Positions 17,669-26,898 of a DNA stretch of 64,000 bases are shown here, piece after piece. How positions within the stretch are numbered: the stretch's first letter is position 1; each line of letters opens with the position of its first letter. Origin of the DNA: Desulfacinum sp. (GTDB taxonomy: Bacteria; Desulfobacterota; Syntrophobacteria; Syntrophobacterales; DSM-9756); the NCBI GenBank assembly GCA_014359885.1, contig JACIYN010000013.1, forward strand, positions 1 through 64,000. The letters run 5' to 3'. The position numbers were made by a program, and so were the translations under genes. The notes under the pieces were generated by a model. The model made no database searches, was not told the origin of the DNA, and saw only the letters and a list, made by a program, of their open reading frames with translations.

Positions 17669-19501
17669 TTACCTCCCCTCTGTTTCCACCCGGATGCAAA
17701 GCTCCAGAAGCTGATTGATGTCCGCCTCGGACGGCGCTCCGCTCATGAGGCACGTGGCCTTCTGGGTCTTGGGAAAAGCGATCACGTCGCGGATGGACGC
17801 CGCTCCGCTCATGAGCATCAGCAGCCGGTCGAAGCCGAAGGCGATGCCTCCGTGGGGCGGTGCTCCAAACTGGAGGGCGTCCAGCAGAAAGCCGAATTTC
17901 TCGGCCGCCTCTTCCGGACCGATGCCCAGGGCGGCGAACATCTTGTTCTGGATGTCTTGGCGGTGGATCCGGATGCTGCCGCCGCCGATTTCCGTGCCGT
18001 TGAGCACCAGGTCGTAGGCCCGGCTTCGCACCTTTTCGGGCGCTTCGTCCAGGAGCGGAAGGTCCTCTTCCAGGGGCGCCGTGAAGGGATGGTGAACGGC
18101 CACGTAGCGTTTTTCGTCCGGATCCCATTCCAACAGGGGAAAATGGGTCACCCAGCAGAACTGGAACGCACCGTCCTCCACCAGGTTCATCTGCCGGGCC
18201 AGCCGGTTCCGAAGGTTGCCCAGGGATTCGTGCACCACCTTGGGCTGATCCGCCACGAAAAAGAGGATGTCGCCCTGGCCGGCTCCGGTGGCTTCCGCAA
18301 TGGCCCCGCGCACCCCCTCGGACAGGAACTTGGTGATGGGGGACTGCCACCCGTCCGGCTGCACCTTGATCCACGCCATTCCCTTGGCTCCGAAGCCCTG
18401 CACGAATTCGATGAGGTCGTCCAGGTCCTTCCGGGAAAGGCGGCTTCCGCCGGGAAGGCAGATGGATTTCACCCGGCCGCCGCTTTCCACGGCCTGCCGG
18501 AAGACCCGGAAATCGCAGTCCTTGACGATTTCCGTCAGGTCCACCAGCTCCAGCCCGAAACGGGTGTCGGGCCGGTCCGTCCCGTAGCGGTTCATGGCGT
18601 CCGCGTAGGTCATGCGGGGAAAAGGCGTGGAGAGCTCCACCCCCAGAAGCTCCTGGAAGAGCCGGCAGATCCATCCCTCGATGAGTGCGAAGACGTCCTC
18701 CTCGTGGATGAAACTCATCTCCAGGTCCAGCTGCGTGAACTCCGGCTGGCGGTCCGCCCTCAGGTCTTCGTCCCGGAAGCACTTGACGATCTGCATGTAG
18801 CGTTCGAAGCCGGCCACCATGAGGAGTTGCTTGAAGATCTGGGGCGACTGGGGAAGCGCATAGAATTTGCCCGGGTTGACGCGGCTCGGCACCAGATAGT
18901 CCCTGGCCCCTTCCGGCGTGCTCTTGGTAAGCACCGGGGTTTCCACTTCCACGAACCCGTGATCGGTGAAGTAGTTGCGGGTGAGGAAGGCCGCCCGATG
19001 CCGCAGGATCAGGTTCCTTTGCATGACGGGCCGACGCAGATCCAGGTAACGGTACTTGAGCCGGATGCTCTCGCTGGCTTCCGTATCGTCTTCGATGTGA
19101 AAGGGCGGGGTCTTGGCCACGTTCAGGATCTTGAGATCGTGGACCAGCACCTCGATTTCGCCCGTCTTGAGCTTGGGGTTGGTCATGCCTTCCGGGCGGC
19201 GGCGCACCGTGCCGCGCACGGCGATCACGAACTCGCTTCGAAGCCCGTGGGCCCGTTCGTGCGCCAAGGCATCGGCCTGCGGATCGAAGACCACCTGGGT
19301 GATCCCTTCCCGGTCCCTCAAATCGACGAAGATCAGCCCGCCGTGGTCCCGACGCCGCTGGACCCAGCCCATGAGAACCACCTGTTCGCCCGCGTGCCCA
19401 AGCCCCAGCGTGTTGCAGTCGTGGGTCTTCTTCCAGTCGCCCAGCGGGTCCAGCGCCACGGACGGCGTCTCCAGTTGCCTCGCTTCCTCTCTCACCTGCA
19501 T
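17669..19501 (-). CDS. aspS: aspartyl-tRNA synthetase (signature of the non-discriminating type)
   Basis: The enzyme charges tRNA-Asp. The 610-residue bacterial-type protein has an N-terminal OB-fold anticodon domain ([21 protein letters not shown]), class II motif 2 in [19 protein letters not shown], a GAD insertion domain (about 300-430) and motif 3 in [13 protein letters not shown]. At the two positions reported to govern tRNA discrimination in Pseudomonas AspRS it has His53 and Gly105, the non-discriminating state, rather than the Leu/Lys pair of E. coli. This suggests it also charges tRNA-Asn, to be corrected by GatCAB. It follows hisS by 40 bases and precedes the Re-citrate-synthase-like gene by four. 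Confidence 0.96.
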   Translation of the reverse strand: MQVREEARQLETPSVALDPLGDWKKTHDCNTLGLGHAGEQVVLMGWVQRRRDHGGLIFVDLRDREGITQVVFDPQADALAHERAHGLRSEFVIAVRGTVRRRPEGMTNPKLKTGEIEVLVHDLKILNVAKTPPFHIEDDTEASESIRLKYRYLDLRRPVMQRNLILRHRAAFLTRNYFTDHGFVEVETPVLTKSTPEGARDYLVPSRVNPGKFYALPQSPQIFKQLLMVAGFERYMQIVKCFRDEDLRADRQPEFTQLDLEMSFIHEEDVFALIEGWICRLFQELLGVELSTPFPRMTYADAMNRYGTDRPDTRFGLELVDLTEIVKDCDFRVFRQAVESGGRVKSICLPGGSRLSRKDLDDLIEFVQGFGAKGMAWIKVQPDGWQSPITKFLSEGVRGAIAEATGAGQGDILFFVADQPKVVHESLGNLRNRLARQMNLVEDGAFQFCWVTHFPLLEWDPDEKRYVAVHHPFTAPLEEDLPLLDEAPEKVRSRAYDLVLNGTEIGGGSIRIHRQDIQNKMFAALGIGPEEAAEKFGFLLDALQFGAPPHGGIAFGFDRLLMLMSGAASIRDVIAFPKTQKATCLMSGAPSEADINQLLELCIRVETEGR

Positions 19502-19541
19502 CTCCTATATTTCACGAAGGTATGTGGCAAGAATCCATCTT

Positions 19542-20810
19542 TCATGAGCACCTGCGCAAATACTCCATGAGGGCCGTTTCGGCGTCGGCCAGGGAAACCT
19601 CCACCTGCTCCTTGGACGACATGTTGCGAAGGGGCGCCTTCCCGCTTTCAAGCTCCTCGTCGCCCAGAATGAGCACGTGGGGCACGCCGAGCTTGTCGGC
19701 GCGGCGCATCTGGCTTTTCAGGCTGCCGCCTCCGTAGGAAAATTCGGCGGCGATCCCGCGGGCCCGCAGCCCCTGGACCAGCCGAAACCCCTCCCGCAGC
19801 GCCCGGTCCCCGAGCACGGCCACAAAAAGGTCGGGCACACGGCCGCTGTGGGATCGGCTTTGCTGCAGCAGCAAGATGAGGCGCTCCATGCCGATGGCGA
19901 AGCCGATGCCGGGAAGATCCGGACCGCCCAGGTCCTTCATGAGCCCGTCGTAGCGGCCTCCACCTCCCACGGCGTTCTGGGCTCCGAGCCGGTCCGTGAC
20001 CACCTCGAAGGTGGTGCGCATGTAGTAGTCCAGACCGCGCACCATCCGGGGATCCAGCTCAAAGGGAGTGCCCAGATCGTTGAGATACGACTGCACCCTG
20101 TGGAAGTGGTCCCGGCAGTCCGGGCACAGATAGTCTTGGAGTTCAGGGGCTCCATCCAGAGCGTCCCGGCATCGTTCCACCTTACAGTCGAAGACCCGAA
20201 GCGGGTTCACGTGCCGGCGCCGATCGCAATCGGGGCAGAGCTCCCCGGCGCGATGGGCCAGGAAGGCCGTGAGCGCCTCGCGGAAGTCGGGCCGGCACCG
20301 ACGGCAGCCCAGCGAGTTGATGTGGAGCCCCACGCCCTGGACGCCGAGCCTTTCCAGAAAGCGGCACAGCATGAACATCACCTCGGCATCCAGCATGGGA
20401 TCCTCGATGCCGAACACTTCCGCGTCGATCTGGTGGAACTGCCGATAGCGGCCCTTTTGCGGCCTTTCGTGCCGGAACATGGGCCCGATGCAGTAGAATT
20501 TCTGAACCAGCGGATCGGCCTGCAGGTTGTGCTGGATGTAGGCCCGCACGATGGACGCCGTGGCTTCGGGGCGCAGAGTGAGCCACCGGCCCTTGCGGTC
20601 CGGGAAGGAATACATCTCCTTTTCCACAATGTCCGTGCTCTCCCCGATGCTCCGGGCGAAGAGCTCCAGCTTTTCCACGATGGGCGTGCGGATCTCCCTG
20701 TACCCGAAGGATTCCAGCACCTCCCGCGCCGTCGTCTCCACCGCCTGCCACCAGTGAACCTCCGACGGCAGAATATCGTTCATGCCCTTGATGGCCTGGA
20801 TGCGCTCCAT
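19542..20810 (-). CDS. hisS: histidyl-tRNA synthetase
   Basis: The 422-residue class II synthetase opens with MERIQAIKGMNDILPSE, the normal N-terminus, which fixes the ATG at 20810 although the frame is open to 20945. Motif 2 is FYCIGPMFRHERPQKGRYRQ, the histidine-specific HisA motif is RGLDYYMRTTFEV, and GGGGRYDGL and GIGFAIGMERLIL follow. A C-terminal anticodon-binding domain (about 325-422) ends the protein. A CXXC-like pair, CRRCRPDF and CPDCDRR, is seen in the insertion domain. It heads the reverse-strand operon with aspS, behind a promoter-like sequence 150 bases upstream. Confidence 0.97.
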   Translation of the reverse strand: MERIQAIKGMNDILPSEVHWWQAVETTAREVLESFGYREIRTPIVEKLELFARSIGESTDIVEKEMYSFPDRKGRWLTLRPEATASIVRAYIQHNLQADPLVQKFYCIGPMFRHERPQKGRYRQFHQIDAEVFGIEDPMLDAEVMFMLCRFLERLGVQGVGLHINSLGCRRCRPDFREALTAFLAHRAGELCPDCDRRRHVNPLRVFDCKVERCRDALDGAPELQDYLCPDCRDHFHRVQSYLNDLGTPFELDPRMVRGLDYYMRTTFEVVTDRLGAQNAVGGGGRYDGLMKDLGGPDLPGIGFAIGMERLILLLQQSRSHSGRVPDLFVAVLGDRALREGFRLVQGLRARGIAAEFSYGGGSLKSQMRRADKLGVPHVLILGDEELESGKAPLRNMSSKEQVEVSLADAETALMEYLRRCS

Positions 20811-20961
20811 GAAGTCTTCCCCGATTCCACCTCGATCGCTCTGGTCACGTGATTGAGAACCGCATGCTCCCGCCGAGTGGATCCGAACCGGACGTTCGAC
20901 GGAAATGACAGGAAAAACCCAGGCGTCCGGATCCCCTCTGCGCACGAATCATAAACGTCTT

Positions 20962-20990
20962 CTAGTAGATAAGGGGTCTGGCGTTGTCAA
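20962..20990 (-). promoter_or_regulatory. sigma-70-type promoter of the hisS-aspS operon
   Basis: On the reverse strand TTGACA (20985-20990) is a perfect -35, followed after 17 bases by TACTAG (20962-20967), a 4/6 match to the -10. It is the only such pair between the divergent genes on that strand. Confidence 0.65.
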
Positions 20991-21072
20991 GGAAAAGATC
21001 CCCGCACCGGCCCTCCCGGAAAGGTCTGCCCCGCACTGGCGAAAAAAATCCCCGCCCCGCGACGTCAAAGTC

Positions 21073-21100
21073 TTGACTCTCCGAAAGATTTCCTTACACT
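21073..21100 (+). promoter_or_regulatory. sigma-70-type promoter of the NtrC-family regulator gene
   Basis: TTGACT (21073-21078), a 16-base spacer and TACACT (21095-21100). Transcription would start near 21107, about 57 bases before the ATG. This suggests the first flagellar-region regulator is made by the housekeeping polymerase rather than by sigma-54. Confidence 0.6.
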
Positions 21101-21163
21101 CTTCTTGTAGTTATCTCAAATTGTCCGGAACCCTGACAGAAAGACGCAGCCAGAGAAGACCCT

Positions 21164-22558
21164 ATGAGCACGGACCACCCGCCCACGACCGTTCTGCTTG
21201 TCGACGACAGCCCCGACACACTGGAACTCATGGTGGAAGGGCTCCAGGAGGAAGGCTACCAGGTGGAGGTGGCCGCCAGCGGCAAGGAGGCCGTTGGGAA
21301 GGCCAAGGACCGCTCCTATGACATCGTCTTGACCGACCTGGTGATGCCGGGCATGGACGGGCTGGAGGTCCTGGCCCACTTCACCCAAGCGCACCCGGAA
21401 ACGGTGGTGATCATGCTCACCGGGTACGCCACCATTGAAACCGCCGTGGAGGCCATGAAGCGCGGGGCGTTCGACTACCTGACCAAACCCGCCAAGCTGG
21501 ACGAAATCCTGCTGGTGCTTGAACGGGCGAAGGAATTCATCACCCTTCGCTCGGAAAACGTCCTGCTCAAGTCGCAACTCCAGGAGCGGTATCGTTTCGA
21601 CAAGATCATCGGCCAGAGCCCGGCCATGCAGTCCATTTACAGAATCATCGAGCGGGTGGCCCGAACGGACACCACGGTCCTGATCACGGGGGAAAGCGGC
21701 ACGGGCAAGGAACTGATCGCCAACGCCATCCATTACAACAGCCAGCGGCGCGACAAGCCCCTGGTTCCCATCAACTGCGGAGCCATCCCGGAGGAGCTCC
21801 TGGAAAGCGAGCTGTTCGGTCACGAGAAGGGGGCTTTCACGGGAGCCCTGAGGGACCGGAAGGGCCGATTCGAACTCGCCCACCAGGGAACGGTCTTCCT
21901 GGACGAAATCGGCGACATGAGCCCCAAGCTCCAGGTGAAGCTCCTGCGTTTCCTCCAGGAGCGGACCTTCGAGCGGGTGGGCGGCTCCCGGACCATCGAG
22001 GTGGATGTGCGCATCATTGCAGCCACCAACAAGGATCTGGAAAAAGAGGTGGAAGAGGGCCATTTCCGTGAAGACCTCTATTTCCGCCTGAATGTCATCC
22101 CCATCCAGGTGCCGCCCCTGAGGGAGCGGGAAGGCGACATCCCTTTGCTCGTCCACTATTTCCTGAGACAGCACTGCCTGAAAAAGGATCTCCCCGCCAA
22201 GAAGATCTCCAAGGAAGCCTTGGACTATCTGGAACGTTACGAATGGCCGGGAAACGTGCGCGAGCTGGAGAACATGATCGAGCGCATGGTGATCTTGACC
22301 GAGTCGGACACCATCGACGTGCCGGACCTGCCCCCAAGGATCCGCAAGAGCGTACCCAGTCCCGCGCCGGAGCGGATCGAAATCGGTGAAGAAGGCATCG
22401 ACCTCAAGCAGATCCTGGAGGACCTGGAAAACAAGCTGATTTTGGAAGCCCTCAAGAAGGCGGGGGGCGTCAAAAACCAGGCGGCCAAGCTCCTGGGCCT
22501 CAACCGAACCACGCTGATCGAGAAGCTCAAAAAGAAGAAGCTGGAACTGCCCGTCTGA
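21164..22558 (+). CDS. NtrC-family sigma-54-dependent response regulator (intact receiver)
   Basis: The 464-residue protein has three parts. The receiver (1-125) has the acidic pair D14/D15, phosphoacceptor D58 in IVLTDLVMPGMDG, T86 and K108, all intact. The AAA+ domain has Walker A GESGTGKE, the sigma-54 contact loop GAFTGA, Walker B VFLDEIGD and the R-finger region. The C-terminal Fis-type helix-turn-helix is NQAAKLLGLNRTTLIEKL. It should use ATP hydrolysis to open sigma-54 promoter complexes once phosphorylated. It sits at the head of the flagellar cluster behind a sigma-70-like promoter, so it is a good candidate for the top activator (FleQ/FlrA-like in position). The cognate kinase is not in the window. 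Confidence 0.93.
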   Translation: MSTDHPPTTVLLVDDSPDTLELMVEGLQEEGYQVEVAASGKEAVGKAKDRSYDIVLTDLVMPGMDGLEVLAHFTQAHPETVVIMLTGYATIETAVEAMKRGAFDYLTKPAKLDEILLVLERAKEFITLRSENVLLKSQLQERYRFDKIIGQSPAMQSIYRIIERVARTDTTVLITGESGTGKELIANAIHYNSQRRDKPLVPINCGAIPEELLESELFGHEKGAFTGALRDRKGRFELAHQGTVFLDEIGDMSPKLQVKLLRFLQERTFERVGGSRTIEVDVRIIAATNKDLEKEVEEGHFREDLYFRLNVIPIQVPPLREREGDIPLLVHYFLRQHCLKKDLPAKKISKEALDYLERYEWPGNVRELENMIERMVILTESDTIDVPDLPPRIRKSVPSPAPERIEIGEEGIDLKQILEDLENKLILEALKKAGGVKNQAAKLLGLNRTTLIEKLKKKKLELPV

Positions 22559-22894
22559 TCCTTCCCCGAAGACCGCGTCATTCCAGCCCCCCCGAGCGTA
22601 CGTTTCGAGCCATCTCCCGTTCGGGACCCGCCGGCGTTCCCCCTGAAACAACCCTTTCCTCAAGCCCCTTTCAGGACCATTCCACACAAGAAAGTCAGGC
22701 CTTCGGGGGTCTGGATGCCGCCCTCACTTCCAGCGTCCCCCCTCTTCTTGGATCGCAGACAAAACAAGCAGAGCCCCAAAACGCGCCGCTGGCGAATCCC
22801 TTTGTTTCCCGGGGGCTGGTATGTCCCTTGCTAAGCCATACGGCCGGATCGAATTTCTTCTGCGTGCGTCGAACCCCGATTGGATGTTTGGTTG
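22559..22894. other. spacer between the NtrC-type regulator and the AMIN/TPR gene
   Basis: The 336 bases contain no supported gene. The sigma-54 promoter at 22817-22832 is the only element recognised. No hairpin with a T-tract was found after the regulator stop, so some read-through is possible. Confidence 0.55.
22817..22832 (+). promoter_or_regulatory. sigma-54 promoter for the AMIN/TPR and pseudo-receiver activator genes
   Basis: TGGTATGTCCCTTGCT has the invariant GG (22818-22819) and GC (22830-22831) separated by exactly ten bases and matches most of TGGCACGRNNNTTGCW. The start site would be near 22843, about 50 bases before the ATG. Confidence 0.8.
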
Positions 22895-25333
22895 ATGGCA
22901 GTGCGTCGGTGTTTCCGATTCGTTTGGCTTGTCCTTCTTCTGATGGTTTCCGTCAGTGAGGCGAAGACCGTCGTCCATGATGTCCGCCTGGGGCTCCATC
23001 GCGGGTACACGCGGCTCGTCCTGGAATGCGAGGGCGAAAAACCCGCGAAGACCTACCGGGACGGGCACGAAAAATGGATCGTCTCCTTCAAGGATCTTCA
23101 GGATCGGACGCCCCATGGCAAGTGGGAACAGAGCACGCTGGGCGTGGTCAGGGGGGTTCGGACCCACGGGGGAGCCGACATGCCCCGGATCCAAGTGGTA
23201 GTGGCCGAAGCGGTACAGAAGGCGCGCATCTTCACCCTTCCCGGTACAGGGAGGCATGGGAACGGTTACCGCTTGGTCATGGATTTCTTTACCGAGAACG
23301 GCAAGACCCGCGTCCAACCTCAGACCCCGCCATCGGCGGAAGATCCCGGCGCGTCCCCCGCCCGCCCTCCGCAGGAATCCAGAGTGCGTTCGGATCCACA
23401 GGGCCCGGTGCCCCAAAAGCCCGGGGTCGGGCTCCATTCGCAACCGGGCGACGCCTTGGCCATGGAAGCCCAGCCCGAAGATTCCCCCCCGATGCAGGCG
23501 GAAACCGAACAGGCTCCCGGCATAAGGGCCGATCCCGACCGCTCCAGGAAGGTGTCGAAACCCATCGTCCGCAGATCCCCCTATGATGCGGCCAATGCGA
23601 TCTTCGAGCTGCAAAGGCAAAGGGGGTTCTCCAGCGGAGAGGGGATTGAGCGCGTCATCTCATCTTACGAAAAGGCACTCAGGGTCGCTCCGGACGACCC
23701 GCAGAAACCCTTGGCTCTCTACCGGTTGGGACTGTGTTACAGAAAGACGGGCAAGCCCCATAAGGCCAAGGAGGTTCTGCAGCAGCTGGTGGACGCCTTC
23801 GGCTCGGATCCCGTTGCGGCGAGGGCCTGGCTCCTGTTGGGCGAGCTGGCTCAGGACGAAGGGGACCATGTCAATGCCTTGGCGGCTTTCGATCGAGCAG
23901 CCCAAAGATCCAGCGGGGGGCCGGAATCCACCGGGATTGCCTACCTTAAAGGGATCAGCCTTCTGGAAGCGGGCAACGCCCAAGAAGCCCGGTCCACTCT
24001 CCAACGGATCTTGGAGGAGAACACGGACTTTTATTTAAAGGCCCCCGAAATCTTTCGATACATGGGGGAAGCCGCCTTCGCGCTGAAGGACTTCCCGGAA
24101 AGTCGCCGGTGGCTCTTCCGATATCTGAACGTGGCTCCATCCGTTCCAGACAAGGACCTGGTACTCGCCCGCCTTGCCGAAACCTATCTGCAAGAGGGCA
24201 ACCGCGACATGGCGGACAAACTCTTCGCCCACATCGAGGCCCATTACCCGGGGTCGGAGGGGGATCTCGTGGGCCGCATCCGCAAAGCCGAGTTTTACGA
24301 GAGCCAAGGTCCCGACATGCGCGAGGAGGCCCTGCTGATCTATCGGGATCTGGCCGCCCTGCCACTGCCGGAGCCGCTCGGGCACTTTGTTCAATTCAAA
24401 CTGGCGTATGCCGATTGGCAGCAGGGGCGATACCGCGAGAGTCTGGCCAAAATCGATTCCATTCTCCAGGAGTCGTCTGCATCCTCGGCATTTGACGAGT
24501 TTCGGGAGCTTCGCGAGAGGGTTGTTGTGGACTGGGCACGACGGCTTCACGAACAAAAGGATTACAAGGGGGTGATCGAGCTTTACAATGCCGACCCCTT
24601 CCTTTTCCAGGAATCCACCGGAACGGACATGCAGATCGTGGTCGCGGAGTCTTTCGAGGCGTTGCGATTCTTCCCCAACGCTCTAGCCCTCTACGAATCC
24701 CTCCTGGAAAAGAAACCGGAAGATCGTTGGCGTCTGCACGTGGCGCGATGCGCCTTCGAGATGGGGGAACTGGATAAGGCTTGGCGGGCGGCTGAGGCCA
24801 TCAAGGGTGCATCCTACGCTCGGGAAAAGGAAGAGATCCTGGGAAGAATCTGCGCCACACGCAGAGACTACCCGGGCGTTTTGGAGCATATCGGGCGGAT
24901 CGTGGCGGAGAGCGGCGAGGCCGATCCTGTGGACCCGGAGCTCCTCGGCCTCTATGCGGAGGCCTGGCACCGCACGGGCCAACACGAAAAGGCTCTGGTG
25001 TGGTGCCGGAAGGCCTTGGGCGCCCTTCCCAAGGGACGACCCCATCTTTTTGTCTCCCTGAGCATCCTGGCCAGCCGGTGTCACCTGAACCTGGGCCGGA
25101 CAGACAAGGCCCTGGAACTGCTTGAACAGGCGATCCCCCAGGTGGATTCCGAGGATTTGAGAAATCAGCTGACCTATCAGATCGGCATGCTCTTTCTGGA
25201 AACAGGCAAGGAGGACAGTGCAGAAAAGACCTTTTCCGAGCTCCTCACGTCCCCCAAAGAGTTCTGGAAAATGGCGGCAAGACAGCAGTTGGACTACTTG
25301 AAGATCAAGAAGCAGAATTCGGAGATCTTCTGA
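22895..25333 (+). CDS. exported AMIN-domain/tetratricopeptide-repeat protein in the flagellar cluster
   Basis: The 812-residue protein begins with a signal sequence (RRCFRFVWLVLLLMVSVSEA). Residues about 27-130 look like an AMIN domain (strands VHDVRLGLHRGYTRLVLECE, YRLVMDFF), a module that targets peptidoglycan. A low-complexity Pro-rich linker (about 135-215) follows. The rest to the C-terminus is helical TPR-type repeat, for example PLALYRLGLCYRKTGKPHKA and ALYESLLEKKPEDRW. TTG 22892 is an alternative start. It is likely periplasmic and a scaffold or assembly factor rather than an enzyme. It is first in a sigma-54-driven operon, 43 bases before a sigma-54 activator, so a flagellar role is inferred from position. 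Confidence 0.8.
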   Translation: MAVRRCFRFVWLVLLLMVSVSEAKTVVHDVRLGLHRGYTRLVLECEGEKPAKTYRDGHEKWIVSFKDLQDRTPHGKWEQSTLGVVRGVRTHGGADMPRIQVVVAEAVQKARIFTLPGTGRHGNGYRLVMDFFTENGKTRVQPQTPPSAEDPGASPARPPQESRVRSDPQGPVPQKPGVGLHSQPGDALAMEAQPEDSPPMQAETEQAPGIRADPDRSRKVSKPIVRRSPYDAANAIFELQRQRGFSSGEGIERVISSYEKALRVAPDDPQKPLALYRLGLCYRKTGKPHKAKEVLQQLVDAFGSDPVAARAWLLLGELAQDEGDHVNALAAFDRAAQRSSGGPESTGIAYLKGISLLEAGNAQEARSTLQRILEENTDFYLKAPEIFRYMGEAAFALKDFPESRRWLFRYLNVAPSVPDKDLVLARLAETYLQEGNRDMADKLFAHIEAHYPGSEGDLVGRIRKAEFYESQGPDMREEALLIYRDLAALPLPEPLGHFVQFKLAYADWQQGRYRESLAKIDSILQESSASSAFDEFRELRERVVVDWARRLHEQKDYKGVIELYNADPFLFQESTGTDMQIVVAESFEALRFFPNALALYESLLEKKPEDRWRLHVARCAFEMGELDKAWRAAEAIKGASYAREKEEILGRICATRRDYPGVLEHIGRIVAESGEADPVDPELLGLYAEAWHRTGQHEKALVWCRKALGALPKGRPHLFVSLSILASRCHLNLGRTDKALELLEQAIPQVDSEDLRNQLTYQIGMLFLETGKEDSAEKTFSELLTSPKEFWKMAARQQLDYLKIKKQNSEIF

Positions 25334-25376
25334 GACTCTCGCCACCCGGTGAGCCCATGAGGAAGCGGCGTTGCCC

Positions 25377-26711
25377 ATGCGAATCCTAGTCATCGAGCCG
25401 GACCCGAAAGAAGCTCAGATCCTTCAGCACATTCTCTCGGAACTGGGACACCAGTGTGCCACCACCTCCCGATACGACGGCGCCTGGGACCTGGTCGAAC
25501 GCTTTCGACCCGGTGCGGCTCTTGTGGCTCTCAACGGGGACAGTCCCCCCCTGGTCCAGTTCCTCAGGAAGACCCAGGGCCTGGAAGAGCCCCTTCCCGT
25601 CATCGTCGTAACGCGGGCCCCGAAGCTGGAAGATGCGGTGGAGATGATGAAGCATGGGGCCCATGATTTCTGGGTTCACCCGATCACGCGGGAACGGGTG
25701 GAAAAGGCGCTGGGATGGCTGGAAGGCCGAGACCGGTCTTCCGGCTCACCCGATCCCATCGCTCAACCGTCAAGAGTGATCATCACCCAAAATCCCACCT
25801 TGATCCGGCTGAAGGCCATGGCCGCCAAAGTAGCGGCCAGCCGGGCCACCGTCTTCATCCAGGGGGAAAGCGGAACCGGCAAGGAACTCTTTGCCAACTA
25901 CATCCACACCCACAGTCGACGGTCCGGCGCCCCCTTTCTCGCCGTCAATTGTGCAGCCCTGCCGGAAAACCTCCTGGAGAGCGAGCTGTTCGGCTACGAG
26001 AAGGGAGCCTTCACCGGAGCCAACCGCCTTCGCAAAGGCAAATTCGAGCTGGCCGACAAGGGCACCCTCCTGCTCGACGAAGTCACGGAAATCCCCATCC
26101 ACCTGCAAGCGAAGCTCCTGAGAGTACTCCAGGAAGGCGAAGTGGACCGGCTTGGGGGGCGGCTGCCCGTCCCCGTGGATGTCCGCGTCATCGCCACCAC
26201 CAACCTCAACGTGGCGGAAGCCGTAAAGGAAAATCGCTTCCGAAAGGACCTGTACTACCGCCTCAATGTGATACCGCTCAGAATACCGCCCCTGCGCGAA
26301 AGAAGGGACGACCTGCCCCTTCTGGTGGTCCACTTCCTGAAAAAGTTCAGGGAATTACACGGAACCAGGACCACGGAGGTCGCGCCGGAAGCCCTTAGAA
26401 AAATGGAAGCCTACCCTTGGCCAGGTAACGTGCGCGAATTGGAAAACGTCGTCCAGAGGGCGGTCCTGATCCATGACGAGAAGATTTTGCAGCCCCAACA
26501 CATCGACTTCGATCCCGTGGAAGACCTGGATGCGCCCCAGGACCTTCCGCTCATGAGCATCGGAGAAATGGAGCGCCGCATGATCCACAAGGCCCTGGAA
26601 ACCACCGAAGGCAATCGGACCCGGGCCGCAGAACTCCTCGGGATCAGCGTGCGAACCCTCCGAAACAAACTGAACGATTACAAACAGCTCTCCGGCGATA
26701 GCGCAGCCTAG
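25377..26711 (+). CDS. sigma-54-dependent activator with degenerate receiver (FlrC/FleR-like)
   Basis: The 444-residue protein has an N-terminal receiver-like domain (1-115) in which key residues are lost: the acidic pocket reads EPD, the phosphoacceptor region is ALVALNGDS with Ala at the expected Asp, and the conserved Lys before Pro is His101 (WVHP). The AAA+ domain is intact: GESGTGKE, GAFTGA, LLLDEVTE, and PWPGNVRELENV. The C-terminus is a Fis-type helix-turn-helix (RTRAAELLGISVRTLRNKL). It should activate sigma-54 promoters without classical phosphorylation. A TTG six bases upstream (25371) is an alternative start. It is cotranscribed with the AMIN/TPR gene and immediately precedes the flgB operon. 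Confidence 0.9.
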   Translation: MRILVIEPDPKEAQILQHILSELGHQCATTSRYDGAWDLVERFRPGAALVALNGDSPPLVQFLRKTQGLEEPLPVIVVTRAPKLEDAVEMMKHGAHDFWVHPITRERVEKALGWLEGRDRSSGSPDPIAQPSRVIITQNPTLIRLKAMAAKVAASRATVFIQGESGTGKELFANYIHTHSRRSGAPFLAVNCAALPENLLESELFGYEKGAFTGANRLRKGKFELADKGTLLLDEVTEIPIHLQAKLLRVLQEGEVDRLGGRLPVPVDVRVIATTNLNVAEAVKENRFRKDLYYRLNVIPLRIPPLRERRDDLPLLVVHFLKKFRELHGTRTTEVAPEALRKMEAYPWPGNVRELENVVQRAVLIHDEKILQPQHIDFDPVEDLDAPQDLPLMSIGEMERRMIHKALETTEGNRTRAAELLGISVRTLRNKLNDYKQLSGDSAA

Positions 26712-26719
26712 CCCCAAAG

Positions 26720-26770
26720 AGTCATGGTAGTGACATCCGCCCGGGGGCCGTTTCTGTCAATTTCATGACA
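26720..26770 (+). promoter_or_regulatory. paired TGTCA-N6-TGACA sites upstream of the flgB promoter
   Basis: AGTCATGGTAGTGACA (26720-26735, one mismatch) and TGTCAATTTCATGACA (26755-26770, perfect) are dyad sites 35 bases apart, the nearer ending 51 bases before the sigma-54 promoter. That is a typical place for an enhancer-binding activator. A similar palindrome occurs at 60981-61000. The binding protein is not known; the adjacent activator is the obvious candidate. Confidence 0.5.
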
Positions 26771-26821
26771 TCCTCCCCCCCTGGACCCCGCCCTTCTCTT
26801 GCATCCTACCTCCCTTCCGCA

Positions 26822-26837
26822 TGGTATGGACTTTGCT
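26822..26837 (+). promoter_or_regulatory. sigma-54 promoter of the flgB-flgC-fliE operon
   Basis: TGGTATGGACTTTGCT has exact GG-N10-GC spacing and a purine at the conserved position. The start site would be near 26849, about 50 bases before flgB. Confidence 0.85.
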
Positions 26838-26898
26838 TCTTCGTCAGGACGGCAATCTTGGAAATCTTGGATATGGATCCCTTGTGGAGGAGCCGACC

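Larger units (their letters stand above)
20811..21163. other. divergent spacer between hisS and the NtrC-type regulator
   Basis: The 353 bases hold no supported gene. They contain back-to-back sigma-70-like promoters: one reverse-strand for the hisS operon (20962-20990), leaving a leader of roughly 145 bases, and one plus-strand for the regulator (21073-21100). I could not recognise a riboswitch or T-box in the hisS leader. Confidence 0.6.
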
